NCBI RefSeq assembly: GCF_030817475.1
Contig: NZ_JAUSZJ010000002.1
Span: forward strand, 3,796,626 to 3,860,625
Direction: 5' to 3'
Length of the DNA stretch: 64,000 bases
Source of the DNA: Streptomyces sp. V2I9
Lineage (GTDB): Bacteria > Actinomycetota > Actinomycetes > Streptomycetales > Streptomycetaceae
In this document: piece after piece, positions 27,623 to 35,346 of the stretch
Layout: every line of letters starts with the position of its first letter
How positions within the stretch are numbered: the stretch's first letter is position 1
Position numbers and translations under genes: made by a program
The notes under the pieces: generated by a model
Told to the model about the DNA's origin: nothing
What the model saw: the letters and a program-made list of their open reading frames with translations, nothing else
Database searches by the model: none

Positions 27623-28288
27623 ATGGCTACCACGGTTCAGCATCCCGATCGGCGACCGCACCCCCGGCGGCGCCCCCTGACGGTCGGCTTCGACCTCGAC
27701 ATGACGCTCGTCGACTCCCGGCCCGGCATCGCCGCCGCCTTCCGGGTCCTGGCCGCGGAGACGGGGGCGTCGATCGACGTGGACCTGGTGGTGAACCGGC
27801 TCGGGCCGCCGCTGGAGACGGAGCTGGCGCACTGGTTCCCGGCCGGCGGGGTGCCCGCCGTGGCCGCCCGCTACCGGGAGCTCTACCCCGACCACGCGAT
27901 AGCCCCGAGCACGGCCCTCGCCGGGGCACGGGAGTCGGTGGCCGCCGTCCGGGCGCTCGGCGGCCGGGCGATCGTCGTCACGGCGAAGCAGGCGGCGCAC
28001 GCGCAGCTGCACCTGGACCACCTCGGCATCGAACCGGACGCGGTGATCGGCCGGCTGTGGGCGGAGGCCAAGGGCGACGCCCTGCGCGAGCACGGGGCGC
28101 AGGTGTACGTCGGCGACCACCTCGGGGACGTGCGCGGGGCGCGGGCCGCCGGAGCGCTGTCGGTCGCGGTGACCACGGGCCCGTGCGACGCGACGGAGCT
28201 GCGGGCGGCGGGCGCGGACGTGGTGCTGGAGGAGCTGACGGCCTTCCCGGCCTGGCTGGCGGCCTTCGACGCGGACCGGGTGGCGTGA
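27623..28288 (+). CDS. HAD-superfamily phosphatase-like hydrolase
   Basis: A 221-residue protein with motif I GFDLDMTLVDSRPG (nucleophile DxDxT), motif II VVTAKQ (Thr), and motif IV YVGDHLGDVRGAR. This is the phosphoglycolate-phosphatase-like HAD group. The substrate is not evident. ATG at 27623 is favoured; an in-frame ATG at 27614 is possible. It is divergent from the siderophore operon but shows no iron-related feature. Confidence 0.88.
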   Translation: MATTVQHPDRRPHPRRRPLTVGFDLDMTLVDSRPGIAAAFRVLAAETGASIDVDLVVNRLGPPLETELAHWFPAGGVPAVAARYRELYPDHAIAPSTALAGARESVAAVRALGGRAIVVTAKQAAHAQLHLDHLGIEPDAVIGRLWAEAKGDALREHGAQVYVGDHLGDVRGARAAGALSVAVTTGPCDATELRAAGADVVLEELTAFPAWLAAFDADRVA

Positions 28289-28504
28289 ACGGGCGCAGGG
28301 AGGACGCGAGGGACTGCCCGGCCCGGTAGCCGTACGCGCCGGCCCGCCCCCGACAACCGCACGCGCCCGCCCCCCCGGACAACCGCATGCGCGCGCCCGT
28401 CTCCGGTGGCCGCCCGTGCGCCCGTCCCCTCCGGGTGCCGTCTCGGTCCGCCCTTCCACCCCGCCGCCTCTCCGCCTCCGGGAGGGTCCGGGGCGGCAGG
28501 GCGG

Positions 28505-28741
28505 CTACGAGTTCGCGGTGCGTTTCGGCGAGTTCGCCCAGACCGAGCGCACGACGCCGGCCGCGGCGATCAGGAACCCGACGCCCATCAGCATGGAGAC
28601 CGCGTACGCGATCGATGGGAACGGGTCCGTGCCCAGGAACAGGGGGGCGACCGTGACCAGCGTGGCCAGTGCGCCGATGAAAAAGACGATCGCGCCGACC
28701 TGAACAAGCCGATCGCCCGCGCCTGAAGGAGTAGTACTCAC
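28505..28741 (-). CDS. Small two-helix membrane protein
   Basis: GTG at 28741 starts VSTTPSGAGDRLVQ, followed by two transmembrane segments (VGAIVFFIGALATLVTVAPL and IAYAVSMLMGVGFLIAAAGV) and a basic tail. The 78-residue product is conserved in Streptomyces as I recall, with no known function. It is divergent from the cold-shock gene, and the two share a 166-base promoter region. Confidence 0.75.
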   Translation of the reverse strand: MSTTPSGAGDRLVQVGAIVFFIGALATLVTVAPLFLGTDPFPSIAYAVSMLMGVGFLIAAAGVVRSVWANSPKRTANS

Positions 28742-28785
28742 CCGACCAGGGTAGTTCCCAGCCCCGAGGAACTCTCCGGCGACTC

Positions 28786-28871
28786 TTGTCACCGGCCGCA
28801 GGGCCATTAGCCTGGGACCGGGCGGGTCACGGTGACCCGCTGCTTTGCTATCCGGAGCCGTATCCCGGCTC
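28786..28871 (+). promoter_or_regulatory. Promoter and structured leader of the cold-shock gene
   Basis: TTGTCA (28786-28791), 16 bases, then TAGCCT (28808-28813) form a good HrdB-type promoter. Just after the expected start is a perfect palindrome GCGGGTCAC-G-GTGACCCGC (28822-28840), then a second hairpin GAGCCG-N5-CGGCTC (28855-28871). The leader is about 88 bases. The palindrome may be an operator or an RNA structure of the kind seen in cold-shock leaders. Confidence 0.55.
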
Positions 28872-28907
28872 TCCCGCACACCGACGAGTACGAGGACGAG
28901 GACAGAC

Positions 28908-29291
28908 GTGCCCACCGGCAAGGTCAAGTGGTTCAACAGCGAGAAGGGCTTCGGCTTTCTCTCCCGCGACGACGGCGGTGACGTCTTCGTCCACTCGTCG
29001 GTACTCCCTGCCGGAGTCGACGCACTCAAGCCCGGCCAGCGCGTGGAGTTCGGCGTGGTCGCGGGTCAGCGTGGCGATCAGGCGCTCTCCGTGGTGGTCC
29101 TCGACCCCACCCCGTCCGTCGCCGCCGCGCAGCGCCGCAAGCCGGACGAGTTGGCGTCGATCGTCCAGGACCTGACGACGGTCCTGGAGAACATCACTCC
29201 GCAGCTGGAGCGGGGCCGCTACCCGGACAAGGCCGCCGGCGCGAAGATCGCGGGCCTGCTGAGGGCGGTCGCGGACCAGCTCGACGTGTAG
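28908..29291 (+). CDS. Cold-shock domain protein with C-terminal extension
   Basis: GTG at 28908 gives a 127-residue protein. Residues 1-66 are a cold-shock domain with RNP1 KGFGFLSRD and RNP2 DVFVHSS. The remainder (KPDELASIVQDLTTVLENITPQLERG) is a helical extension characteristic of the larger actinobacterial cold-shock proteins. It binds single-stranded nucleic acids and acts as an RNA chaperone. A strong hairpin terminator follows. Confidence 0.93.
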   Translation: MPTGKVKWFNSEKGFGFLSRDDGGDVFVHSSVLPAGVDALKPGQRVEFGVVAGQRGDQALSVVVLDPTPSVAAAQRRKPDELASIVQDLTTVLENITPQLERGRYPDKAAGAKIAGLLRAVADQLDV

Positions 29292-29298
29292 AACCTCG

Positions 29299-29343
29299 CG
29301 TGCGGATCGGGCCGGGCCCACGGGGTCCGGCCCGATCCGCACG
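29299..29343. terminator. Strong hairpin after the cold-shock gene
   Basis: A perfect 17-base stem (29299-29315 with 29327-29343) around an 11-base loop, 8 bases beyond the stop. It also faces the converging gene that ends at 29474. Confidence 0.8.
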
Positions 29344-29473
29344 GAAGACCTCGCATCCGACCGCGGGGCCGGTACGTTCGCGGGCCGGACAGCCGGGCCG
29401 GTACAGACAGCTCCGGTCTGCGGTCCGAGGGCTGCTCCGGCCTGCGGTCCGAGGGGCGGCCCGAGGCCGAGCG

Positions 29474-30085
29474 TCAGGCCTGGCTCTCCGCGAAGAGCCG
29501 GGTCGACCGCCCCAGGGCCGCGCGCACCGCGCCCGACCGGGTCAGCGGGGCCCGGTCCACCCCGGCGAACAGGGCGACCAGGGAGATGTCCGCGGCCACG
29601 GCCCGGCCCGTCGTGCGGACCGCCAGCCGCTTGCCGCCGCCGAACCCCGACAGCCTCGCCGTGAGGGTGACGCCGGGGTCCTCGTCGTCGGCCCGCCGGA
29701 CCAGGACGAACCGCTTCCGGTTCACCGCCCGCAGCACGTAGTGGTCGCCTCCGTACCGGAAGCGCAGGGCGCGGGCCCCGCGCGTCAGGCCGAAGCGGTT
29801 GCGCCGCAGGTACACGTGGGCGTCGCCGAGCCGGAGCGTCGAACCGTTGAGCGTCGGCAGGTCCGTGGCGTCCGTGTGGATGCCGCGGGTCTCGAACACC
29901 GCCGTGGGTATCGAGGGGCCCCGCACCTCCGACACCACGCTGCCCGGCGTGTGTTTCAGGGGCAGCGGCGCGGTGAGCACGACCTCCCCGAACCCCGGCA
30001 CCGTGCCCCGGAGGCCGGAGCGGCGCTCATGGGTGCGGCCCTCCTTCCAGAACTCCAGCGTGAACGGGTCGATCGAGGTGTGCAC
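29474..30085 (-). CDS. Hypothetical protein, beta-rich, beside mqnD
   Basis: GTG at 30085 with GGAAGGA upstream gives 203 residues. No family is recognised with certainty. The run LGDAHVYLRRNRFGLTRGAR, then LRFRYGGDHYVLRAVNRKRF and VLVRRADDEDPG, alternates hydrophobic and basic residues like an antiparallel beta sheet, reminiscent of tubby/LURP-like folds, but this is speculation. It lies 47 bases downstream of mqnD on the same strand and may be co-transcribed. Confidence 0.75.
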   Translation of the reverse strand: MHTSIDPFTLEFWKEGRTHERRSGLRGTVPGFGEVVLTAPLPLKHTPGSVVSEVRGPSIPTAVFETRGIHTDATDLPTLNGSTLRLGDAHVYLRRNRFGLTRGARALRFRYGGDHYVLRAVNRKRFVLVRRADDEDPGVTLTARLSGFGGGKRLAVRTTGRAVAADISLVALFAGVDRAPLTRSGAVRAALGRSTRLFAESQA

Positions 30086-30132
30086 CGGGGCCGTCCTTCC
30101 TGGCGGCCGCCGGCCGCCCGTCGCTCGGTCGC

Positions 30133-31011
30133 TCAGGGAAACGCCAGCGCGTCCGGGCGCAGCGGGGGGACCAGGCCCTCGGCGGCGGCGCGGGTCAGCA
30201 GGCCGCGGATCGCCGCGTAGCCGTCCTCGCCGAGGTCGGCGGTGAACTCGTTCACGTACAGCCCGATGTGCTGGTCCGCGACCGCCGGGTCCATCTCCTG
30301 GGCGTGCTCCAGGACGTACGGGCGCGAGACCTCCGGGTGGTCCCGGGCCAGCCGGACCGAGCTGCGTACGGAATCGGCCAGGCGGCGCAGGGTCTCCTCG
30401 CCCAGGGAGCGCTTGGCGATGATCGCGCCGAGCGGGATCGGGAGACCGGTCGTGTCCTCCCAGTGGCGGCCCATGTCGGCGAGGTTGTGCAACCCGAAGT
30501 TCCGGTAGGTGAAGCGGGCCTCGTGGATGACCAGGCCCGCGTCCACCCTGCCGTCCCGGACGGCGGGCATGATCTCGTCGAACGGCATGACGACGACCTC
30601 GCCCACCCCGCCCGGCACCATGTCGGCGGCCCAGAGCCGGAACAGCAGGTACGCCGTCGAACGCTCGCTCGGCACGGCGACGGTCCGGCCGGCCAGGTCG
30701 AGGCCCAGCTCCTTGGTGAGGACCAGCGGGCCGCAGCCCCGGCCCAGCGCCCCGCCGCACGGCAGCAGCGCGTACTCGTCGAGCACCCACGGCAGAACGG
30801 CGTACGACACCTTCAGGACGTCCAGCTCGCCGCGTTCGGCCATGCCGTTGGTGAGGTCGATGTCGGCGAAGGTCACGTCCAGCGCGGGCGCGCCGGGGAC
30901 CCGGCCGTGCGCCCAGGCGTCGAAGACGAACGTGTCGTTGGGGCAGGGGGAGTAGGCGATCCGGATCGCGTCCCCGGCCGGGCTGTCCCCGGATGCGGTC
31001 TCAGTGGTCAT
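30133..31011 (-). CDS. mqnD: 1,4-dihydroxy-6-naphthoate synthase
   Basis: A 292-residue protein with IRIAYSPCPNDTFVFDAWAHG at residues 16-36, DLTNGMAERGELDVLKVSYAVL, and GLVIHEARFTYRNFGL, all typical of MqnD. It converts cyclic dehypoxanthine futalosine to 1,4-dihydroxy-6-naphthoate in the futalosine pathway to menaquinone. ATG at 31011 overlaps the mqnB stop by 11 bases, so the two are coupled. The other mqn genes are not in this window. Confidence 0.95.
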   Translation of the reverse strand: MTTETASGDSPAGDAIRIAYSPCPNDTFVFDAWAHGRVPGAPALDVTFADIDLTNGMAERGELDVLKVSYAVLPWVLDEYALLPCGGALGRGCGPLVLTKELGLDLAGRTVAVPSERSTAYLLFRLWAADMVPGGVGEVVVMPFDEIMPAVRDGRVDAGLVIHEARFTYRNFGLHNLADMGRHWEDTTGLPIPLGAIIAKRSLGEETLRRLADSVRSSVRLARDHPEVSRPYVLEHAQEMDPAVADQHIGLYVNEFTADLGEDGYAAIRGLLTRAAAEGLVPPLRPDALAFP

Positions 31012-31696
31012 GCCGGTTCCAACCTTCCAGTACGGGGGCGCTCTTCCCGAACGCGTCCGTGAGCGCGGCCAGCGCGTCACCGATGCGCCAGGCGTCCCGG
31101 TCGCGGGGACCGACGGCGTTGGAGACGGCCCGCAGTTCCAGTACGGGCACACCGGCCCGCGCGGCGGCCTCCGCGACCCCGAAGCCCTCCATCGCCTCGA
31201 CCAGGGCCCCCGGATGCGCCGCGAGCAGGGCCCCGGCGCGTTCGGCGGAGCCGGTGGCGGTGGAGACGGTGAGGACGGGACCCGCGGCGGCGCCCGTGGC
31301 GGCCGCCACCTCCCGTACGAGCGCGGGCGGCGGGGTGAAGCGGTCCCGGCCGAAACCGAGCGCGGTGACCGGGAGGAAGCCCTCGGGGGACTCGGCGCCC
31401 AGATCGGCGGCGACGATGCCGCTCGCCACGACCGGCGAGCCGAGCGGGGTCAGAGGGGTGAACGCCCCGCCGATCCCGGCCGAGACGACGAGACCGTACG
31501 GCGCGGGCGCGGAGGCCAGGGCGAACGCGGTGGCCGCGGCGGCGGCGGCCGGGCCCGCACCGCCCGCCAGGACGTCGAACGCCCCGCTGCGGTGCAGCTC
31601 GGCCCCCGGAACGGTCACCGTCTCCGGAACGCCCCCGAACGCACGCGTGACCGCGTCCCGTTCCACCGGGACAGCGGTCACGACCAGCACACGCAC
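31001..31696 (-). CDS. mqnB: Futalosine hydrolase
   Basis: A 231-residue nucleoside phosphorylase-fold protein: LVVTAVPVERDAVTRAFGG at the start, GLVVSAGIGGAF, and VEAMEGFGVAEAAARAGVPVLELRAVSN, the ME-G-F motif of the MTA/SAH nucleosidase-like family. It releases hypoxanthine from futalosine. Order mqnB-mqnD with overlap is the common Streptomyces arrangement. A DUF2771 lipoprotein gene is immediately upstream on the same strand, 97 bases away. Confidence 0.94.
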   Translation of the reverse strand: MRVLVVTAVPVERDAVTRAFGGVPETVTVPGAELHRSGAFDVLAGGAGPAAAAAATAFALASAPAPYGLVVSAGIGGAFTPLTPLGSPVVASGIVAADLGAESPEGFLPVTALGFGRDRFTPPPALVREVAAATGAAAGPVLTVSTATGSAERAGALLAAHPGALVEAMEGFGVAEAAARAGVPVLELRAVSNAVGPRDRDAWRIGDALAALTDAFGKSAPVLEGWNRHDH

Positions 31697-31793
31697 GGAT
31701 TCAGCCTCAGGGTCGAGGACGGGGGAGGGCGTTCCACACCGGGCTCCGCGGGCCCGCCGGACCTCGGCGGGCCCTGCGGGGCCTCGGCGGAGG

Positions 31794-32270
31794 TCAGTCC
31801 TTCTTGAGTTCGAACTGCCAGATGCCCGTGAGCTTCTTGCCCCGGGTCTCCACGATGGAGATGTTGGTCTTCTCGGCGGGCTTGCCCGTCTGGCTGGCGA
31901 AGAAGGCGCTGCTGGGGATCGTCCGGTAGGTCTTGTCGTACGGCTCCTGCTCGGCCTGCTGGCCGTTGATGAAGAGCGTCCAGCCGTTCTCGGCGATCTC
32001 GGGGTCGACGCCGAAGCGGACCTTGTCGTCCATGGAGACCGTGATGGTCTTCCCGGGCTTCTTGTTCAGGCAGTCCTGGACGAGGGACTCCTTGATCGCA
32101 TCGCCGTCGTTGTAGCAGGTGGCCTCGGTGTTCACCGAGTCGCTGCCGACCGTCACGGTGGCGAGCGGCGTCGGCTTGTCGCAGGCGGACAGGACAAGGA
32201 GTCCCGCGGACACGGCACCAAGAGCTACGCCGATTCGACGGCCCTTACCGGAGAAGAACGCAACGGTCAT
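31794..32270 (-). CDS. DUF2771 lipoprotein
   Basis: A 158-residue protein with a lipobox LSAC (Cys near residue 30) after a hydrophobic signal, then a DUF2771 core (VTVGSDSVNTEATCYND, KKPGKTITVSMDDKVRFGVD, WTLFINGQQ). This actinobacterial family is of unknown function and is usually found between the menaquinone genes and an MFS gene, as here. It would be anchored on the outer face of the membrane. Confidence 0.9.
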   Translation of the reverse strand: MTVAFFSGKGRRIGVALGAVSAGLLVLSACDKPTPLATVTVGSDSVNTEATCYNDGDAIKESLVQDCLNKKPGKTITVSMDDKVRFGVDPEIAENGWTLFINGQQAEQEPYDKTYRTIPSSAFFASQTGKPAEKTNISIVETRGKKLTGIWQFELKKD

Positions 32271-32297
32271 GGGCCGAAGGCTATCGGTCGCTTCCGT

Positions 32298-33734
32298 TCA
32301 CGCCACGCGGGGGTGCGGCGTGCCGCGCCGCGCCGCCCCCAGGAGACCCCGTACGGAGGCCGCCGCGCCGAGCGCGAGAAGGCCCGCCGCGACCGACATC
32401 CCGAGCACCGCGTTGAGCGGCAGGGCGATCCCGATGCCGCCGCCGACCACCCACGCCATCTGGAGCAGCGTCTCCGACCGCGCGAACGCCGAGGTGCGGA
32501 CCTCCTCCGGCACGTCCCGCTGGATCATCGCGTCGAGCGACAGCTTGGAGAGGGCCTGGGTGAAGCCGGCGACCGCGCCGAGCGCGGCGACCATCACGGT
32601 GGAGAAGAAGACCGCGGCCAGGATCGCCGTACCGAGGGCGAGCCCCAGAACGGTGGCGATGATGACCTCGGGGCCGCGCGCCCTGAGCCAGGAGCCCACC
32701 GCCGTACCGCAGGCGTTGCCGGTCCCCGCCGCCACGCCGACGATGCCGAGCGAGACCGCCGCGCTCTGCCCGGCCAGCGGGTGCTCGCGCAGCAGGAACG
32801 CCAGGAAGAAGATGAGGAAGCCGGAGAGGGCCCGGTGCGTGGCGTTGGCCTGGAGCCCGTGCAGGACGGACCCGCCGACGGACCGCAGACCTGGAGGACG
32901 CTCCTTGGCCGGTTTCCGCCCGTTCTTGCCCCGGCGCAGGTCCGCACGGGTGCTGCCCTTGCCGGGTGCGGGGCGCGGGGCGGGCTCCTCGTGGTGCGGG
33001 ACGATCAGCCGCGCCCGGCGCTCGCCCTTCGCGGAGTCGACCTTGGGCGGCAGGGTGAAGGCGAGGAAGGTGCCCGCGACGAAGATCGCGCAGGCCCCGT
33101 AGAGCGGCCAGGCGGAGCCGACGGTCTGGAGGCCGGCCCCGATCGGGGCCGCCACCCCCGTGGCCAGCAGCCCCGCCAGGGTGACCCGTGAGTTCGCCTT
33201 CACCAGGGAGAATCCGGGGGGCAGCAGCCGTGGCACGACCGCGCTGCGCACCACTCCGTACGCCTTCGAGCAGACCAGGACGCCCAGCGCGGCCGGATAC
33301 AGCTCCAGGCCGCCCGTGGCGACCGCGCCCGACATGGTGATCGCGAGCAGTGCACGGGCCAGCATCGCCCCGGCCATCGCGGCGCGCCGCCCGTGCGGCA
33401 ACCGGTCCAGCAGCGGGCCGATCACCGGGGCGAGGAGGGTGAAGGGGGCCATCGTGATGGCGAGGTAGAGCGCGACCCGGCCGCGCGCCTCGTCCGTGGG
33501 CACGGAGAAGAAGACCGTGGAGGCGAGGGCGACTGTGATCATGACGTCGCCCGCGCCGTTCACCGCGTGCAGCTCGATCAGTTTGCCGAGGCCCGACTCG
33601 CCCGCCCCGTGCGCGTGCGTCGCCCTGCGGATGGAGCGTGCCGTGCCGGTGAACGGGGCGCGCAGGGCACGCCCCGTCGCCCGCCCCGCCCTGCGGAGCG
33701 GGCCGGGACCGTCGTGCGACCTGGCGGCAGTCAC
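32298..33734 (-). CDS. MFS transporter
   Basis: A 478-residue major facilitator with 10-12 helices. Landmarks are HAVNGAGDVMITVALASTVFF, LLAPVIGPLLDRLPHGRRAAM, LVKANSRVTLAGLLATGVAAP and the C-terminal AGFTQALSKLSLDAMIQRDVPEEVRTSAFARSE. A long cytoplasmic loop in the middle is basic (RADLRRGKNGRKPAKERPPG). GTG at 33734 is used; the frame is open far upstream but becomes non-hydrophobic. Substrate unknown; the gene is divergent from DUF3027. Confidence 0.85.
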   Translation of the reverse strand: MTAARSHDGPGPLRRAGRATGRALRAPFTGTARSIRRATHAHGAGESGLGKLIELHAVNGAGDVMITVALASTVFFSVPTDEARGRVALYLAITMAPFTLLAPVIGPLLDRLPHGRRAAMAGAMLARALLAITMSGAVATGGLELYPAALGVLVCSKAYGVVRSAVVPRLLPPGFSLVKANSRVTLAGLLATGVAAPIGAGLQTVGSAWPLYGACAIFVAGTFLAFTLPPKVDSAKGERRARLIVPHHEEPAPRPAPGKGSTRADLRRGKNGRKPAKERPPGLRSVGGSVLHGLQANATHRALSGFLIFFLAFLLREHPLAGQSAAVSLGIVGVAAGTGNACGTAVGSWLRARGPEVIIATVLGLALGTAILAAVFFSTVMVAALGAVAGFTQALSKLSLDAMIQRDVPEEVRTSAFARSETLLQMAWVVGGGIGIALPLNAVLGMSVAAGLLALGAAASVRGLLGAARRGTPHPRVA

Positions 33735-34127
33735 CTCGTCATAGTGCCCCAACCCCGGCAGGTATGAACGGTGATCGGTCACGGACTCGCGCGGGGCGCT
33801 CCCGGTGACGCCCTGTCGGGCGAGCGGAGCGACGGCGTCCGCCGGCGAACGGATACGGCACGTTTGGGACGGGCAGGTGGGCGCGGAGCGGCGGAGAGGG
33901 TAGCGTGCGTAACGCGCCACCGGCGTTTGTTCTTGGCCGCGCGCCTCTCGGCCATCCCCCGGAAGGGATGGCAGAAGGCACGCCCGAGGCAGGCACAACG
34001 GGTGTGGACGTCGACGCGGCCCCCAGGTCCGCTCCGCCTCCACCCGTCTGGCCTGTCCGGCCGCAACGGCAATCGTCCAGCAGCTGGCGCGCCCGTGAGA
34101 CTGGCGTATGGAGAGAAGCGAAGACCT
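33735..34127. other. Divergent promoter region between MFS and DUF3027 genes
   Basis: 393 bases without a supported gene. GGATACGGCACG at about 33849 and TAGCGT at 33901-33906 are plausible promoter elements for the DUF3027 gene. Long open frames run through the region on the + strand because of GC bias, but none has a ribosome site or recognisable sequence. Confidence 0.4.
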
Positions 34128-35060
34128 GTGAGTGCTGCGACGACGACGCGGAGCCGTACGGCCCGTACCCCCGTTCCCGACCGTCTGTGCGCCGAGGCGG
34201 TGGACCTCGCACGCGAGGCCGCCGAGGAGGCGGCCGCGCCCGCTGTGGTCGGTGAGCATGTCGGCGTGGTCTCCGAAGGGGACCGGGTCGTCACGCACTA
34301 CTTCGAGGCCAGGGAGCCGGGCTACCGGGGCTGGCGCTGGGCGGTGACGGTGGCGCGGGCCTCCCGCGCGAAGAAGGTCACCCTGGACGAAACGGTGCTG
34401 CTGCCGGGCGCGGACGCGCTCCTCGCGCCGGAGTGGGTGCCGTGGAGCGAGCGGCTGCGCCCCGGCGACATGGGCCCCGGCGACCTGCTGCCCACCGAGG
34501 CGGAGGACCTGCGGCTGGAGCCCGGCTGGAGCGGCGAGGACGAGCCGCCGCCGAACTCGATCGTCTCCGCGGAGTTGGCGGAGCTGGCCGACGCGGAGGA
34601 CGCCGAGCTGACCGACCGGCCGGTGGCCGCGACCAGCCGGGGCTCCATCGCCGCGGTGGCCGAGGAGCTGGGTACGCGCCGGGCGCGGGTGCTGTCGCGG
34701 TACGGGCTGTACGAGGCGGCCGACCGCTGGGACGAGGCGTTCGGCCCCAAGACGCCGATGGCCCAGGCGGCTCCGGCGACCTGTGTGAGCTGCGCGTTCC
34801 TGATCCCGATGGCGGGTTCGCTGAAGCAGGCGTTCGGGGTGTGCGCGAACGAGTTCGGCCCGGCGGACGGGCATGTGGTGTCGCTGGCGTACGGGTGCGG
34901 CGGGCACTCCGAGGCCGCGGTGATGCCGGCCCCACCGAAGCCGGCGCCGCACGCCCTGGACACGATGCGGGTGGACGCGTACGCGCTGCGGCCGCAGCGG
35001 GGCGGCGGTTCCGTCCCGGACGAGCCGGACGGTGCGTCGGAGGACCTCGGCCACTCCTGA
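34128..35060 (+). CDS. DUF3027 domain protein
   Basis: GTG at 34128 (GAAG upstream) gives 310 residues. The core (DRLCAEAVDLAREAAEEAAAP, GWRWAVTVARASRAKKVTLDE, then PSWVPWSERLRPGDMGPGDLLP-type sequence) is DUF3027, actinobacteria-specific and of unknown function. A CVSCAFLIPM motif and later CANE and CGGH cysteines could form a zinc site. It precedes the sacsin-like ATPase on the same strand, 286 bases away, a conserved neighbour pair. Confidence 0.88.
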   Translation: MSAATTTRSRTARTPVPDRLCAEAVDLAREAAEEAAAPAVVGEHVGVVSEGDRVVTHYFEAREPGYRGWRWAVTVARASRAKKVTLDETVLLPGADALLAPEWVPWSERLRPGDMGPGDLLPTEAEDLRLEPGWSGEDEPPPNSIVSAELAELADAEDAELTDRPVAATSRGSIAAVAEELGTRRARVLSRYGLYEAADRWDEAFGPKTPMAQAAPATCVSCAFLIPMAGSLKQAFGVCANEFGPADGHVVSLAYGCGGHSEAAVMPAPPKPAPHALDTMRVDAYALRPQRGGGSVPDEPDGASEDLGHS

Positions 35061-35346
35061 CGCTCCTGGCCGCCGGGGGGACCGGGCTCGCGGTGCCCGG
35101 AGATCGCGGGACGCGGGGGTGCCGTATGCAGGTGCCCGGGCCCCGGGGCCCTGTCCGTGTGCGGCCCGGGCGGCCGAAGGCTCCGTCCTCGCACGCCGGA
35201 CGGGCTGGTCATGCCCCGGCCGAGGGTTCCCTCGTCGGACGCCGGGAGGGCGCCGGACACCGTCGGCGCGGCACGCGCGGTACCTTCGGGCGCACACTGG
35301 GCCGCAGGGGCACCACGGCCCCCAGCCACCGAACGGAGTCGAGAGC

